Source: Nitrospinota bacterium
GTDB lineage: Bacteria; UBA8248; JACPRG01
Assembly: GCA_030740135.1 (NCBI GenBank)
Contig: JASLXW010000291.1
Location: 1-5,469, forward strand
Direction: 5' to 3'
Length of the DNA: 5,469 bases
Below, piece by piece: positions 1 through 5,007 of this stretch; the first letter of the stretch is position 1, and each line of letters starts with the position of its first letter. A model generated the notes under the pieces. It ran no database searches. It was not told the origin of the DNA and saw only the letters and a program-made list of their open reading frames with translations. The translations under genes were made by a program, and so were the position numbers.

Positions 1-268
1 GGAAGCCGAAGCCCTCCGATCCCTCGCCCAGCGCGACCACCCGGCCGGCCCATTCGTGGCCGAGGGTCAGGGGCAGGTCCTTCGCCCACTGCTGGTGATG
101 GCCTTTGATGATGGCGATGTCCGTGCCGCAAATGGTGACCGCTTCCACGCGGCACAGGACTTCGCGCAGGCCGGGCTCGGGCGTCGGAATTTCCTCGACG
201 CGGAAATCCTCGACCCCATGGAGGCGGACGGCCTCCATCGTGGAGGGGATGTTCGTCCGGGTTGTCAT
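1..268 (-). CDS. Zinc-dependent alcohol dehydrogenase (MDR family), N-terminal part, cut by window edge
   Basis: The first 89 residues of a medium-chain dehydrogenase/reductase of the threonine/sorbitol/alcohol dehydrogenase type are present; the Rossmann domain lies beyond base 1. The family uses NAD(P)+ to oxidise alcohols, or runs the reverse reaction, in the cytoplasm. The translation begins MTTRTNIPSTMEAVRLHG and has the GroES-like fold pattern. CGTD at residues 47-50 supplies the catalytic-zinc Cys47, and GHEWAG at 70-75 supplies His71 and Glu72. The ATG at 268-266 is preferred over Met11 because a GGAGAG (plus-strand 275-280) sits 6 bases upstream of it, whereas Met11 has none. Only 62 bases separate it from the cyclase stop with no T-tract terminator between, so the two are probably cotranscribed. 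The substrate cannot be told from this fragment. Confidence 0.9.
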   Translation of the reverse strand, partial: MTTRTNIPSTMEAVRLHGVEDFRVEEIPTPEPGLREVLCRVEAVTICGTDIAIIKGHHQQWAKDLPLTLGHEWAGRVVALGEGSEGFGF

Positions 269-330
269 CCGTTGCTCTCCGGTTCAGGGTGGATGAGCCG
301 CGGGCGCCGCCGGGGCGGGGTCCGGCCGGC

Positions 331-1152
331 TCAATCCCCGACCAATCCCACCAGCCGGCAGATGCAAGCCTCGCCGCCCACGAACCGCCAGGGGAGGGCC
401 ATGACGTAGATCCGCTTGCCGACCACCTTGTCCACGTCCCCGCCGACGTTGTCCACGTGCATCAGGTTTTCCTTCATCATCCGGCGGTGGCAGTGGAGGT
501 AGTGGTCTTCGAGGTGGACGTCGTCCAGCTTCAGGCCGGTCTTTTGCTCCCACTCGCGGACGAGGTCCGGGCGGTAGTTCTTGATCATCAGGTTCCAGGG
601 GTGCTCGAAGGCCGGGGCGTCGCTGGCGACCCACTTGACGCGCTTTTCGATCAACCAGTCCGTGACGCTGGGGTCCGGTCCCGGATGCTTGCAGAAGAAG
701 GTCTGCTCGTTGCGCTCGGTCCCTTCCCAGTTGAACCGCTTCCAGTTGAAGTAGAGGATCAGGATGTCGTTCTCTCGAAGCGCCTCGCCTTCCGGGATGT
801 TCCGCTCGATCATTTCGCGGTTGATGTACGTCCACTCCTCGACCTCGTGGCTCAGGTCCACGACGAGGGCGGAGCCTTGGCAGCGCTCCAGGGGCATGTC
901 CGCCAGGTCCCACCCGCCGGCGTTGAAGTGGAGGGGGGCGTCGATGTGGGTGCCCGAGTGCATGTTGGTCTCGATGATGAGGCTGCAAAGCCCGTCCTTG
1001 TGGTGGCTGTGGAAGTTCCGAATCTCCGACGACGGGAAGTAGGGCCACGTCGGGACCCGGTTGTGCCAGCGCTGGGTCATGTCGACAAAGTCGAAGGTGT
1101 CGCCGCTCTGGATGAAGCTCGCGAGGGCTTCTTTCACTTCCACCGTGGGCAT
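331..1152 (-). CDS. Cyclase family metal-dependent hydrolase (KynB-like, PF04199)
   Basis: A 273-residue cytoplasmic protein of the cyclase/kynurenine formamidase superfamily, whose members hydrolyse amides, esters or cyclic substrates (N-formylkynurenine, isatin) using divalent metal. The hallmark HxGTHxDxPxH motif is intact as HSGTHIDAPLH at residues 65-75 (His65, His69, Asp71, His75). A second cluster near residues 222-236, with His222 and MMKENLMHVDN, matches the H...EN part of the family (Glu228 as likely ligand). It is longer than KynB (about 210 residues) because of a middle segment around 135-205 rich in Trp and charged residues, so it belongs to the long subgroup and should not be named kynB. 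The ATG at 1152 is chosen: AAGGAG (plus-strand 1161-1166) lies 8 bases upstream, whereas an in-frame GTG at 1161 overlaps that ribosome site. No signal peptide is seen. The substrate is unknown. Confidence 0.9.
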   Translation of the reverse strand: MPTVEVKEALASFIQSGDTFDFVDMTQRWHNRVPTWPYFPSSEIRNFHSHHKDGLCSLIIETNMHSGTHIDAPLHFNAGGWDLADMPLERCQGSALVVDLSHEVEEWTYINREMIERNIPEGEALRENDILILYFNWKRFNWEGTERNEQTFFCKHPGPDPSVTDWLIEKRVKWVASDAPAFEHPWNLMIKNYRPDLVREWEQKTGLKLDDVHLEDHYLHCHRRMMKENLMHVDNVGGDVDKVVGKRIYVMALPWRFVGGEACICRLVGLVGD

Positions 1153-1179
1153 GGAAATCACTCCTTGTGATTTGGAGGC

Positions 1180-1262
1180 GGTCTTTGACGCCAGGTTAAA
1201 CCGAGCGAGGGGATTGATTATTCCCCCCGTCCATTCCGATTCAGCAGGAAGGCGTCAAGACC
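1180..1262. repeat. Nested inverted repeat between binding-protein remnant and cyclase gene
   Basis: The outer arms are GGTCTTTGACGCC (1180-1192) and GGCGTCAAGACC (1251-1262). They are reverse complements except for one extra T in the left arm. Inside lies a second hairpin, GGGGA (1209-1213) and TCCCC (1222-1226), with an 8-base AT-rich loop. The right arm overlaps the end of the broken gene. No T-run follows on the minus strand, so this is not a canonical intrinsic terminator. It could be an mRNA leader structure for the cyclase gene, a regulator site or a scar of rearrangement; its function is unknown. Confidence 0.4.
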
Positions 1263-1638
1263 ATTTCGGGCTTGGCGCCTTCGTCCAAAAGCCCCCATTC
1301 CCACATTCGACGCGCCCGCATCTCATGCCGGTCGAGCGTGTAGGGCGAAGCTGAGGAAGGGCTCCATCAGGGCGGCGGCCTTGACCTTTCCCTCGGGCAG
1401 GGCGCGGAGCCGTTTTGCGGGCCCCCCATTCGCAGACGTTGTAAGCGTCCAGGTCCTCGCCTTCGAAAAGGACTTCCTTGTTGCGGCCGAAGAGCTCGGG
1501 CGCGACGTTGGAGGGATTCTTCGCGGCGATTTCGACCTCGATGCCCTCTTTCTCGAACAACCCTTCGAGGATGCCCACTTCCCAGGGGAGGGTGAAAACC
1601 GTGTATTCATTCACAAACCGAAACGGTTTTCCGGCCAT
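1241..1638 (-). pseudogene. Broken ABC-transporter substrate-binding protein (SsuA/THI5-like), two frameshifts and probable internal deletion
   Basis: The N-terminus, MAGKPFRFVNEYTVFTLPWE followed by GLFEKEGIEVEI, has the start of a NitT/TauT/SsuA/THI5-type periplasmic-binding-protein lobe, which normally binds a small organic ligand for ABC import. The frame runs to EWGA (residue 73). It then needs one base fewer in the GGG/CCCCCC run at 1419-1427 to continue as AKRLRALPEGKVKAAALMEP, and one base fewer in the GGG at 1343-1345 to continue as YTLDRHEMRARRMWEWGLLD to a TGA at 1241. The corrected product is only about 131 residues, against about 300 or more for the family. ALMEP-type sequence normally lies in the C-terminal lobe, so a central part seems lost. 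The ATG at 1638 has GGAG 7 bases upstream. No signal peptide is seen, as in some cytoplasmic-looking family members. It may once have led the cyclase/dehydrogenase operon. Confidence 0.65.
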
Positions 1639-1688
1639 TCTCCTTCTCCAAATAGACGAGATTGCGGATGAGGCCCTGTCGAGGTCGA

Positions 1689-1704
1689 AGGATGAATTTA
1701 TCCT
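1689..1704. promoter_or_regulatory. AT-centred near-palindrome, possible operator
   Basis: AGGATGAATTTATCCT matches its own reverse complement at 14 of 16 positions; only the G/T pair flanking the AATT centre differs. It lies 51-66 bases upstream of the remnant's ATG and overlaps the -10 side of the weak minus-strand promoter candidate. That is where a dimeric repressor or activator could bind. No regulator gene is in the window, so this is inference from symmetry and place. Confidence 0.3.
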
Positions 1705-1724
1705 ACATCTCCCTGCCATTTCAA
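1696..1724 (-). promoter_or_regulatory. Weak sigma70-like promoter candidate for the minus-strand operon
   Basis: On the minus strand TTGAAA (plus 1719-1724) is followed 17 bases later by ATAAAT (plus 1696-1701), or at 18 bases by TAAATT. The -35 matches TTGACA at 5 of 6 positions, but the -10 matches only 3 to 4 of 6. It is rightly placed about 60 bases upstream of the remnant's ATG. Chance occurrence is possible. Confidence 0.25.
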
Positions 1725-2026
1725 GGTGTGCGCGGCCTGAGTTATCCCCGGTTTTCGGCGCTTGAAGAAACAAGGCCCCGAAGTATCAGTCGTGATTCCC
1801 GCCCTGACGAGCGATCCCCTGAACCTTGAAAGCGCCTTGCACGGGATTTCACCGCACTGTTTTCCCGGGTCAGGGCCAATGAGTTGAAATCTTCGATACG
1901 GTGTTCGTGATTTTGCTCCGTTTCCACCATACTACATCCTCCCGGGCGGGCAGGAGAAGGGTTTCCAACAATCCCGGTGGATGGCGGTTTTCCCCAACGG
2001 ACGCGTTCGGGCAAAGGTTTCGCGAT

Positions 2027-2053
2027 TATAATAAAGGCGGCCCCGTCGGGCCG
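2027..2053 (+). promoter_or_regulatory. Perfect -10 box followed by a hairpin, candidate promoter of the RidA operon
   Basis: TATAAT at 2027-2032 is a perfect -10 hexamer in an otherwise GC-rich area, but no good -35 lies at 16-18 bases (CGTTCG there), so it may need an activator. A start near 2039 would give a leader of about 110 bases. Its first bases form a 6-bp stem, CGGCCC (2038-2043) with GGGCCG (2048-2053), closed by a CGTC loop. Such a 5'-terminal stem could stabilise the mRNA. The AT island also reads TATAAT on the minus strand, so direction is not certain. Confidence 0.35.
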
Positions 2054-2149
2054 GCCGGGATTCAACCAGGGTCTCGCTCGGGGCATGATTGGGAGGGGCT
2101 GTCTCCTGCCGCACGAGCCGTTCCACTGATTCAACGGAGGTCAACCGCG

Positions 2150-3967
2150 ATGGCGAGAGATGTCGAAGTCATTCACCACCCGGACGCCCGGAAAGACGTA
2201 TGGATGCCTTACGCGCCGGGGGTCAAGGTCAATCGAGGGAAGATCCTCTTCATCGCGGGCTGCACCGCCGCTCCGGTCTATCACACCCATCCGCACGTTC
2301 CCGAAGAGTTCGAGGGAATTCCCGAGGACATGGGGGAGCAGACGACCATCCTTTTCGAAAATATCAGGAAGACCGTCGAGGGGGCCGGGGGGACGATGGA
2401 CGACATCGTCGACGTCTGCCGGTTCATTGTGAAGATGGATGAGCAGGACAAGGCCAACGCGGCGCAGGCGAAGTTTTTCCCGAACCACGCGCCCACGTCG
2501 ACGACGGTCGGCGTCACCTGCCTGGCCACGGACTGGGGGTTTACGATCCACGTGCGCGCCTTGGGGGTGATCGCCGCGGGGGCATGCGGGGCGGGGGTGG
2601 GTCAAGGGGAAGTGTTCAACAAAAGGCGGCGCCGGTGGACAAACTGCCAGCGGCCCCCTTTTCTTGAACCCGGTGGATGTCATTTTCTTAAGGTCTCTAA
2701 AATGAAAAAAGAGGTTGTCGTCACGGACAAAGTCCCGCTCCCCGCCGCGCCTTACGCCCAGGCGGTCAAGGCGGGCGGACTGGTCTTCCTTTCGGGCAAT
2801 GTGGCGTCGGATTTCGAGAGGGCGATTGCGCCGCGGGCCTTGGGAAACCCGAAATTCCCGACCTTGCAGTCGCCGATGCGTCTCCAGACCGACTACATCT
2901 TCGACAACCTCTCAACGATTCTCGAGGCGTCGGGGTCGTCTCTGGAGCGTGTGGTGAAGATTCAGACGTTCAACGAGACGATGGACGACTTCGCGGGACA
3001 CCTCGCCGTGCGGCGCAAGCGGATGACCGGGCCTCCTCCGGCCAGCACCGCCATCGAGGCCCTTCCGCCGATGCCCGGCTGCAAGATGGTCGTCGATATC
3101 ATCGGAGCCGATCAAACCGTCGAGCCCGAATATTTCAACACGGATCGGGCGCCGAGACCCCTGGCCCCGTATTCCCAGGGCGTCCGGGTCGGGGATTTCT
3201 GGTTCCTTGCCGGCGTCCTGGCCAGCGACTTCCGGACGGGCGTCGCCCCGGAGGCCCGGACGAATCCGGCCTTTCCGCTCTTCGAGTCTCCTATCGAGAA
3301 ACAGACGGAGTTCGTCCTCGACACGATCGCCGCGATCCTGGAGGACGCCGGGAGTGGCCTGGATCGCGTCGTCAAGGCCCAGGTGACGCTGACCGACATC
3401 CGGGACTTCTTCGGCTATGACTGGGTGTGGCGGCGCCGGTTTCCGAAAAACCCGCCCGCGCGCTCGACTTACCAGGGGGGGCTTGTGAACCCGGGCATGC
3501 TCATCGAGGTGGACGTGATCGCCCTGGCGGGCGATTCCAATTTGAAAGTGGACGTCGTGGAGACGGAGGCGATTCCCGAGCCGTCCATTCATCAGCCCCA
3601 GGCGCTGCGGGCGGGGGATTGGATTTTCACAAGCGAGATCCTCCCGACCGACTACAAGGCGGGCGTCGCTCCCGAGGCCCGGATCGATCCCAACTTCCCC
3701 CACTACCGCACCCGCGGAGAGGCCCAGATGCGTTACTGTCTGGATGCCCTCGGGAAACTGCTGGAAGCGGCGGGGAGCGGGATCGAAAGCGTCGTCAAGA
3801 CCTGGACGTATCATACGGACCTGGGCGATCTGTCCGAGGCCCTGGTCGCGCGCGCGGAGGTCTACGGGAAGAATCCCCCCGCCAGCACGACCATCGGAGC
3901 GGGGGCGCTGATTGTCCCCGGTTGCGCCGTCATGACCGAGGCCGTCGCCATCGTGGAGAGCGGCTGA
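2150..3967 (+). CDS. RidA-family frame with four RidA-like domains (probably two genes read as one)
   Basis: RidA proteins are small cytoplasmic trimers that deaminate reactive enamines/imines such as 2-aminoacrylate or act as binding proteins. The ATG at 2150 has GGAGG 9 bases upstream; the 605-residue frame runs to TGA at 3967. Domain 1 (about residues 1-143) opens MARDVEVIHHPDARKDVW and has the core FIAGCTA, the family Tyr (Tyr21) and the helix NIRKTVEGAGG. It has APTST where RidA has PAR, so the substrate Arg is replaced, and His134 stands at the usual Glu position. A loop HTHPHVPEEF (residues 46-55) is a trait of this subtype. Residues 144-184 form a low-quality Gly/Arg/Cys-rich linker. 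Domains 2-4 follow from Met185 and are described in the 2702 entry. A single RidA is about 130-145 residues, and a terminator-like hairpin lies in the linker, so the join probably results from a lost stop, a real or artefactual frameshift at 2563-2567. Confidence 0.75.
   Translation: MARDVEVIHHPDARKDVWMPYAPGVKVNRGKILFIAGCTAAPVYHTHPHVPEEFEGIPEDMGEQTTILFENIRKTVEGAGGTMDDIVDVCRFIVKMDEQDKANAAQAKFFPNHAPTSTTVGVTCLATDWGFTIHVRALGVIAAGACGAGVGQGEVFNKRRRRWTNCQRPPFLEPGGCHFLKVSKMKKEVVVTDKVPLPAAPYAQAVKAGGLVFLSGNVASDFERAIAPRALGNPKFPTLQSPMRLQTDYIFDNLSTILEASGSSLERVVKIQTFNETMDDFAGHLAVRRKRMTGPPPASTAIEALPPMPGCKMVVDIIGADQTVEPEYFNTDRAPRPLAPYSQGVRVGDFWFLAGVLASDFRTGVAPEARTNPAFPLFESPIEKQTEFVLDTIAAILEDAGSGLDRVVKAQVTLTDIRDFFGYDWVWRRRFPKNPPARSTYQGGLVNPGMLIEVDVIALAGDSNLKVDVVETEAIPEPSIHQPQALRAGDWIFTSEILPTDYKAGVAPEARIDPNFPHYRTRGEAQMRYCLDALGKLLEAAGSGIESVVKTWTYHTDLGDLSEALVARAEVYGKNPPASTTIGAGALIVPGCAVMTEAVAIVESG
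2579..2701 (+). other. Low-quality linker in the RidA frame, likely former intergenic spacer
   Basis: In frame this codes for 41 residues containing KRRRRW and several Cys, unlike the flanking RidA domains, and none of it fits the RidA fold. It holds a strong hairpin at 2621-2662 and an AT-rich ribosome-site region at 2681-2701, both typical of DNA between genes. A TGA at 2568-2570 in another frame would close domain 1 as ...IHVRALG if the GGGGG at 2563-2567 had one G fewer. Confidence 0.55.
2621..2662 (+). terminator. Terminator-like hairpin with flanking A and T tracts inside the RidA frame
   Basis: The left arm is AAAAGG (2621-2626), GG (2628-2629) and GCCGgTGG (2631-2638). The right arm is CCAgCGGC (2647-2654), CC (2655-2656) and CCTTTT (2657-2662). 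It gives about 15 pairs with two bulged C bases, one G-G mismatch and an 8-base loop. The A tract before and T tract after are the form of an intrinsic terminator that could work on both strands. A structure like this is unexpected inside a coding region and supports a gene boundary here. Confidence 0.5.
2702..3967 (+). CDS. Three-domain RidA-family protein (alternative start of the long frame)
   Basis: Starting at the ATG at 2702, with AAGG (2690-2693) 8 bases upstream and AT-rich DNA before it, the product is 421 residues with three RidA-like domains in tandem, against one in the usual family. Domain A (about 1-138) has APYAQ with Tyr18 and PPPAST at 111-116. Domain B (about 139-283) has APYSQG with Tyr157 and PPARST at 251-256, with Arg254 and Glu269 equivalent to E. 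coli RidA Arg105 and Glu120. Domain C (about 284-421) has IHQPQ in place of the Tyr motif, PPAST at 392-396, and Met411 at the Glu site. All three carry an extra loop before the first helix; B and C share GVAPEAR there (180-186 and 321-327). Only domain B looks able to bind substrate in the RidA way. RidA is a trimer with active sites between subunits, so one chain could fold as a pseudo-trimer. It is followed by the hydrolase gene 68 bases on. Confidence 0.65.
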   Translation: MKKEVVVTDKVPLPAAPYAQAVKAGGLVFLSGNVASDFERAIAPRALGNPKFPTLQSPMRLQTDYIFDNLSTILEASGSSLERVVKIQTFNETMDDFAGHLAVRRKRMTGPPPASTAIEALPPMPGCKMVVDIIGADQTVEPEYFNTDRAPRPLAPYSQGVRVGDFWFLAGVLASDFRTGVAPEARTNPAFPLFESPIEKQTEFVLDTIAAILEDAGSGLDRVVKAQVTLTDIRDFFGYDWVWRRRFPKNPPARSTYQGGLVNPGMLIEVDVIALAGDSNLKVDVVETEAIPEPSIHQPQALRAGDWIFTSEILPTDYKAGVAPEARIDPNFPHYRTRGEAQMRYCLDALGKLLEAAGSGIESVVKTWTYHTDLGDLSEALVARAEVYGKNPPASTTIGAGALIVPGCAVMTEAVAIVESG

Positions 3968-3974
3968 CCTCCGG

Positions 3975-4015
3975 CGACCCGGCCGGGACGCGGCGCCCCG
4001 CCCGCGGGGGGGTCG
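3975..4015 (+). promoter_or_regulatory. GC-rich folded spacer just before the hydrolase ribosome site
   Basis: The outer stem is CGACCC (3975-3980) with GGGTCG (4010-4015). Inside it lies the hairpin CCCCG (3996-4000) with CGGGG (4005-4009). A palindrome CCCGGCCGGG (3978-3987) competes with the outer stem. The Shine-Dalgarno AAGGA of the next gene begins about 9 bases later. No T-run follows, so this is not an intrinsic terminator. It may affect mRNA processing or relative translation of the two genes. Confidence 0.35.
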
Positions 4016-4035
4016 AGGTCAGGAAGGAACATCAC

Positions 4036-4878
4036 ATGGAAGAGGTGGCGCAGGGTGTTTTTGCCGAGACAAACATCTTCGGCTGCAATCCGGGGTTCAT
4101 CGTAACGCGGGACGGCGTCGTGATGGTGGATACACCTCAAAAGCCCACCGAGTGGGGTGGGTGGAAGGAGGCCCTCGCCGCGCACGGCCCGGTGAAGTGG
4201 CTCATCAACACCGAGCCCCATTGGGACCACACGATGGGAAACTCGTTTTTCGAGGGAAAGATCGTCGCCCACGACGAAACCCTGCGGAACTTCTACAACA
4301 AGTCCCCCCTTTGGGGGTTCGGCATCGACGGCGTCGGCCCGTGGATCGCGAAGGCCGACCCGGAGGGGGTCTCCATCGCGGGGGACTACAAGCCCCGCGC
4401 CCCCGAGGTCACCTTCTCCCACGACGCGACCTTATACGTCGGGGGCGAGGAGATCCGGCTCCTCCATACGCCCGGCCACACGTCGGGGGAGACGGCCGTC
4501 CATCTGCCCGGCAGAGGGGTGCTCTTCGCCACGGACAACCTGTTTGTCGACCATATGGTCTGGTGGCAGGACGCCGATCCGTTTGATTGTCTTGCCTCCC
4601 TGGACCGGCTCAGGGGGCTGGACGCCGACGTTGTCGTACCCGGCCACGGCCCCGTGTGCGGCAAGGAGTGGATCGACCGCATGGAGGAGACGACGCGGGA
4701 GGTCCTCGACCGGGTGCGCTCGGCCATCGGCCGGGGGCTGTCGGAAGACGAGGCGGCGGATTCGGTGAAGTACCGGGACCTCTGCGTCCTGGACGAGGAT
4801 TACAAGGATGTTCACGATCAGGTGGAGGCGGTCAGCGTCCGGATGCTCTACCGGTTCCTCAAAGGGAAGGAATCATAA
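4036..4878 (+). CDS. Metallo-beta-lactamase-fold hydrolase with Glu in place of first motif His
   Basis: A 280-residue cytoplasmic-looking hydrolase of the metallo-beta-lactamase superfamily, which cleaves thioesters, lactones, esters or phosphoesters with one or two metal ions. The usual HxHxDH motif reads EPHWDH (Glu60, His62, Asp64, His65). The other ligand motifs are present: HTPGHTSG at 144-151 (His148), TDN at 166-168 (Asp167) and VPGHGPV at 201-207 (His204). The strand pattern GFIVTRDGVVMVDTP at 20-34 is the typical family start. A C-terminal helical part (about 210-280) resembles the tails of glyoxalase-II-like and lactonase-like members. The ATG at 4036 has AAGGA 7 bases upstream; the upstream open frame back to 3427 is a shadow of the RidA gene. 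It lies in the same direction as the RidA genes, probably one operon. The missing signal peptide argues against a secreted beta-lactamase. The substrate is unknown. Confidence 0.9.
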   Translation: MEEVAQGVFAETNIFGCNPGFIVTRDGVVMVDTPQKPTEWGGWKEALAAHGPVKWLINTEPHWDHTMGNSFFEGKIVAHDETLRNFYNKSPLWGFGIDGVGPWIAKADPEGVSIAGDYKPRAPEVTFSHDATLYVGGEEIRLLHTPGHTSGETAVHLPGRGVLFATDNLFVDHMVWWQDADPFDCLASLDRLRGLDADVVVPGHGPVCGKEWIDRMEETTREVLDRVRSAIGRGLSEDEAADSVKYRDLCVLDEDYKDVHDQVEAVSVRMLYRFLKGKES

Positions 4879-4889
4879 GACACGATGTG

Positions 4890-4949
4890 GGATCGGTCCG
4901 ATCCGGTCGGAGATCCTTCCGCTGTGTTGATCTGAGATCAGGACGTCCT
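4890..4949. promoter_or_regulatory. Cluster of three short palindromes rich in GATC, before the last RidA gene
   Basis: GGATCGGTCCGATCC (4890-4904) is a perfect 7-1-7 palindrome, TGATCTGAGATCA (4928-4940) a perfect 6-1-6 palindrome, and AGGACGTCCT (4940-4949) a perfect 10-base palindrome. The centres of the first two are 37 bases apart. One-base centres are too tight for an RNA hairpin, so DNA binding by a dimer is the better guess. Five GATC sites fall at 4891, 4900, 4912, 4929 and 4936. The cluster fills the 129-base gap between the hydrolase stop and the RidA start. Confidence 0.4.
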
Positions 4950-5007
4950 TTTCAGGGCAGCCAGGCAATTGACTTTTCGACTCGCTTTCAATGAGGAGGG
5001 TTTCAAA

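Larger units (their letters stand above)
1639..2149. other. Divergent intergenic region, no convincing gene
   Basis: This 511-base stretch lies between the minus-strand genes and the plus-strand RidA genes. Open frames cross it on both strands, but their translations are rich in Arg, Pro, Ser and Gly, match no family I recognise and lack convincing ribosome sites. It is less GC-rich than the genes in places (for example 1689-1704 and 2025-2035), as expected for a control region. It holds a near-palindrome at 1689-1704, a weak minus-strand promoter candidate next to it, and a perfect TATAAT at 2027-2032 followed by a short hairpin. The size leaves room for two divergent promoters and regulator sites. 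Confidence 0.6.

Noticed and set aside
331..1152. Naming the cyclase kynB
   Set aside because: It is about 60 residues longer than KynB and no other kynurenine-pathway gene is in the window; only the family can be supported.
262..1170. A 302-residue plus-strand open frame opposite the cyclase gene
   Set aside because: It is a high-GC shadow with Val/Asp-rich low-complexity translation and no family match, while the minus strand carries the intact HxGTHxDxPxH motif.
1742..2134. A 130-residue minus-strand open frame in the divergent region
   Set aside because: No recognisable domain, odd composition, no supporting ribosome site, and it overlaps the candidate control sites.
1901..2149. Upstream extension of the RidA frame to an ATG at 1901
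   Set aside because: The extra 83 residues are Arg/Pro/Gly/Ser-rich and not RidA-like; the ATG at 2150 has a good GGAGG and begins the domain at its usual place.
2912..3814. A 300-residue minus-strand open frame opposite the three-domain RidA gene
   Set aside because: It is a GC-rich shadow with Arg/Gly/Asp-rich translation; the plus strand has repeated, aligned RidA motifs.
3427..4035. Long upstream part of the open frame that contains the metallo-hydrolase
   Set aside because: It overlaps the clear RidA domains in another frame and has Arg/Gly/Pro-rich translation; the hydrolase starts properly at 4036.
4969..5007. Earlier TTG start for the last RidA gene
   Set aside because: It would add 13 residues not found in RidA proteins and has no good ribosome site; it might instead be read as a TTGACT -35, but no matching -10 follows.
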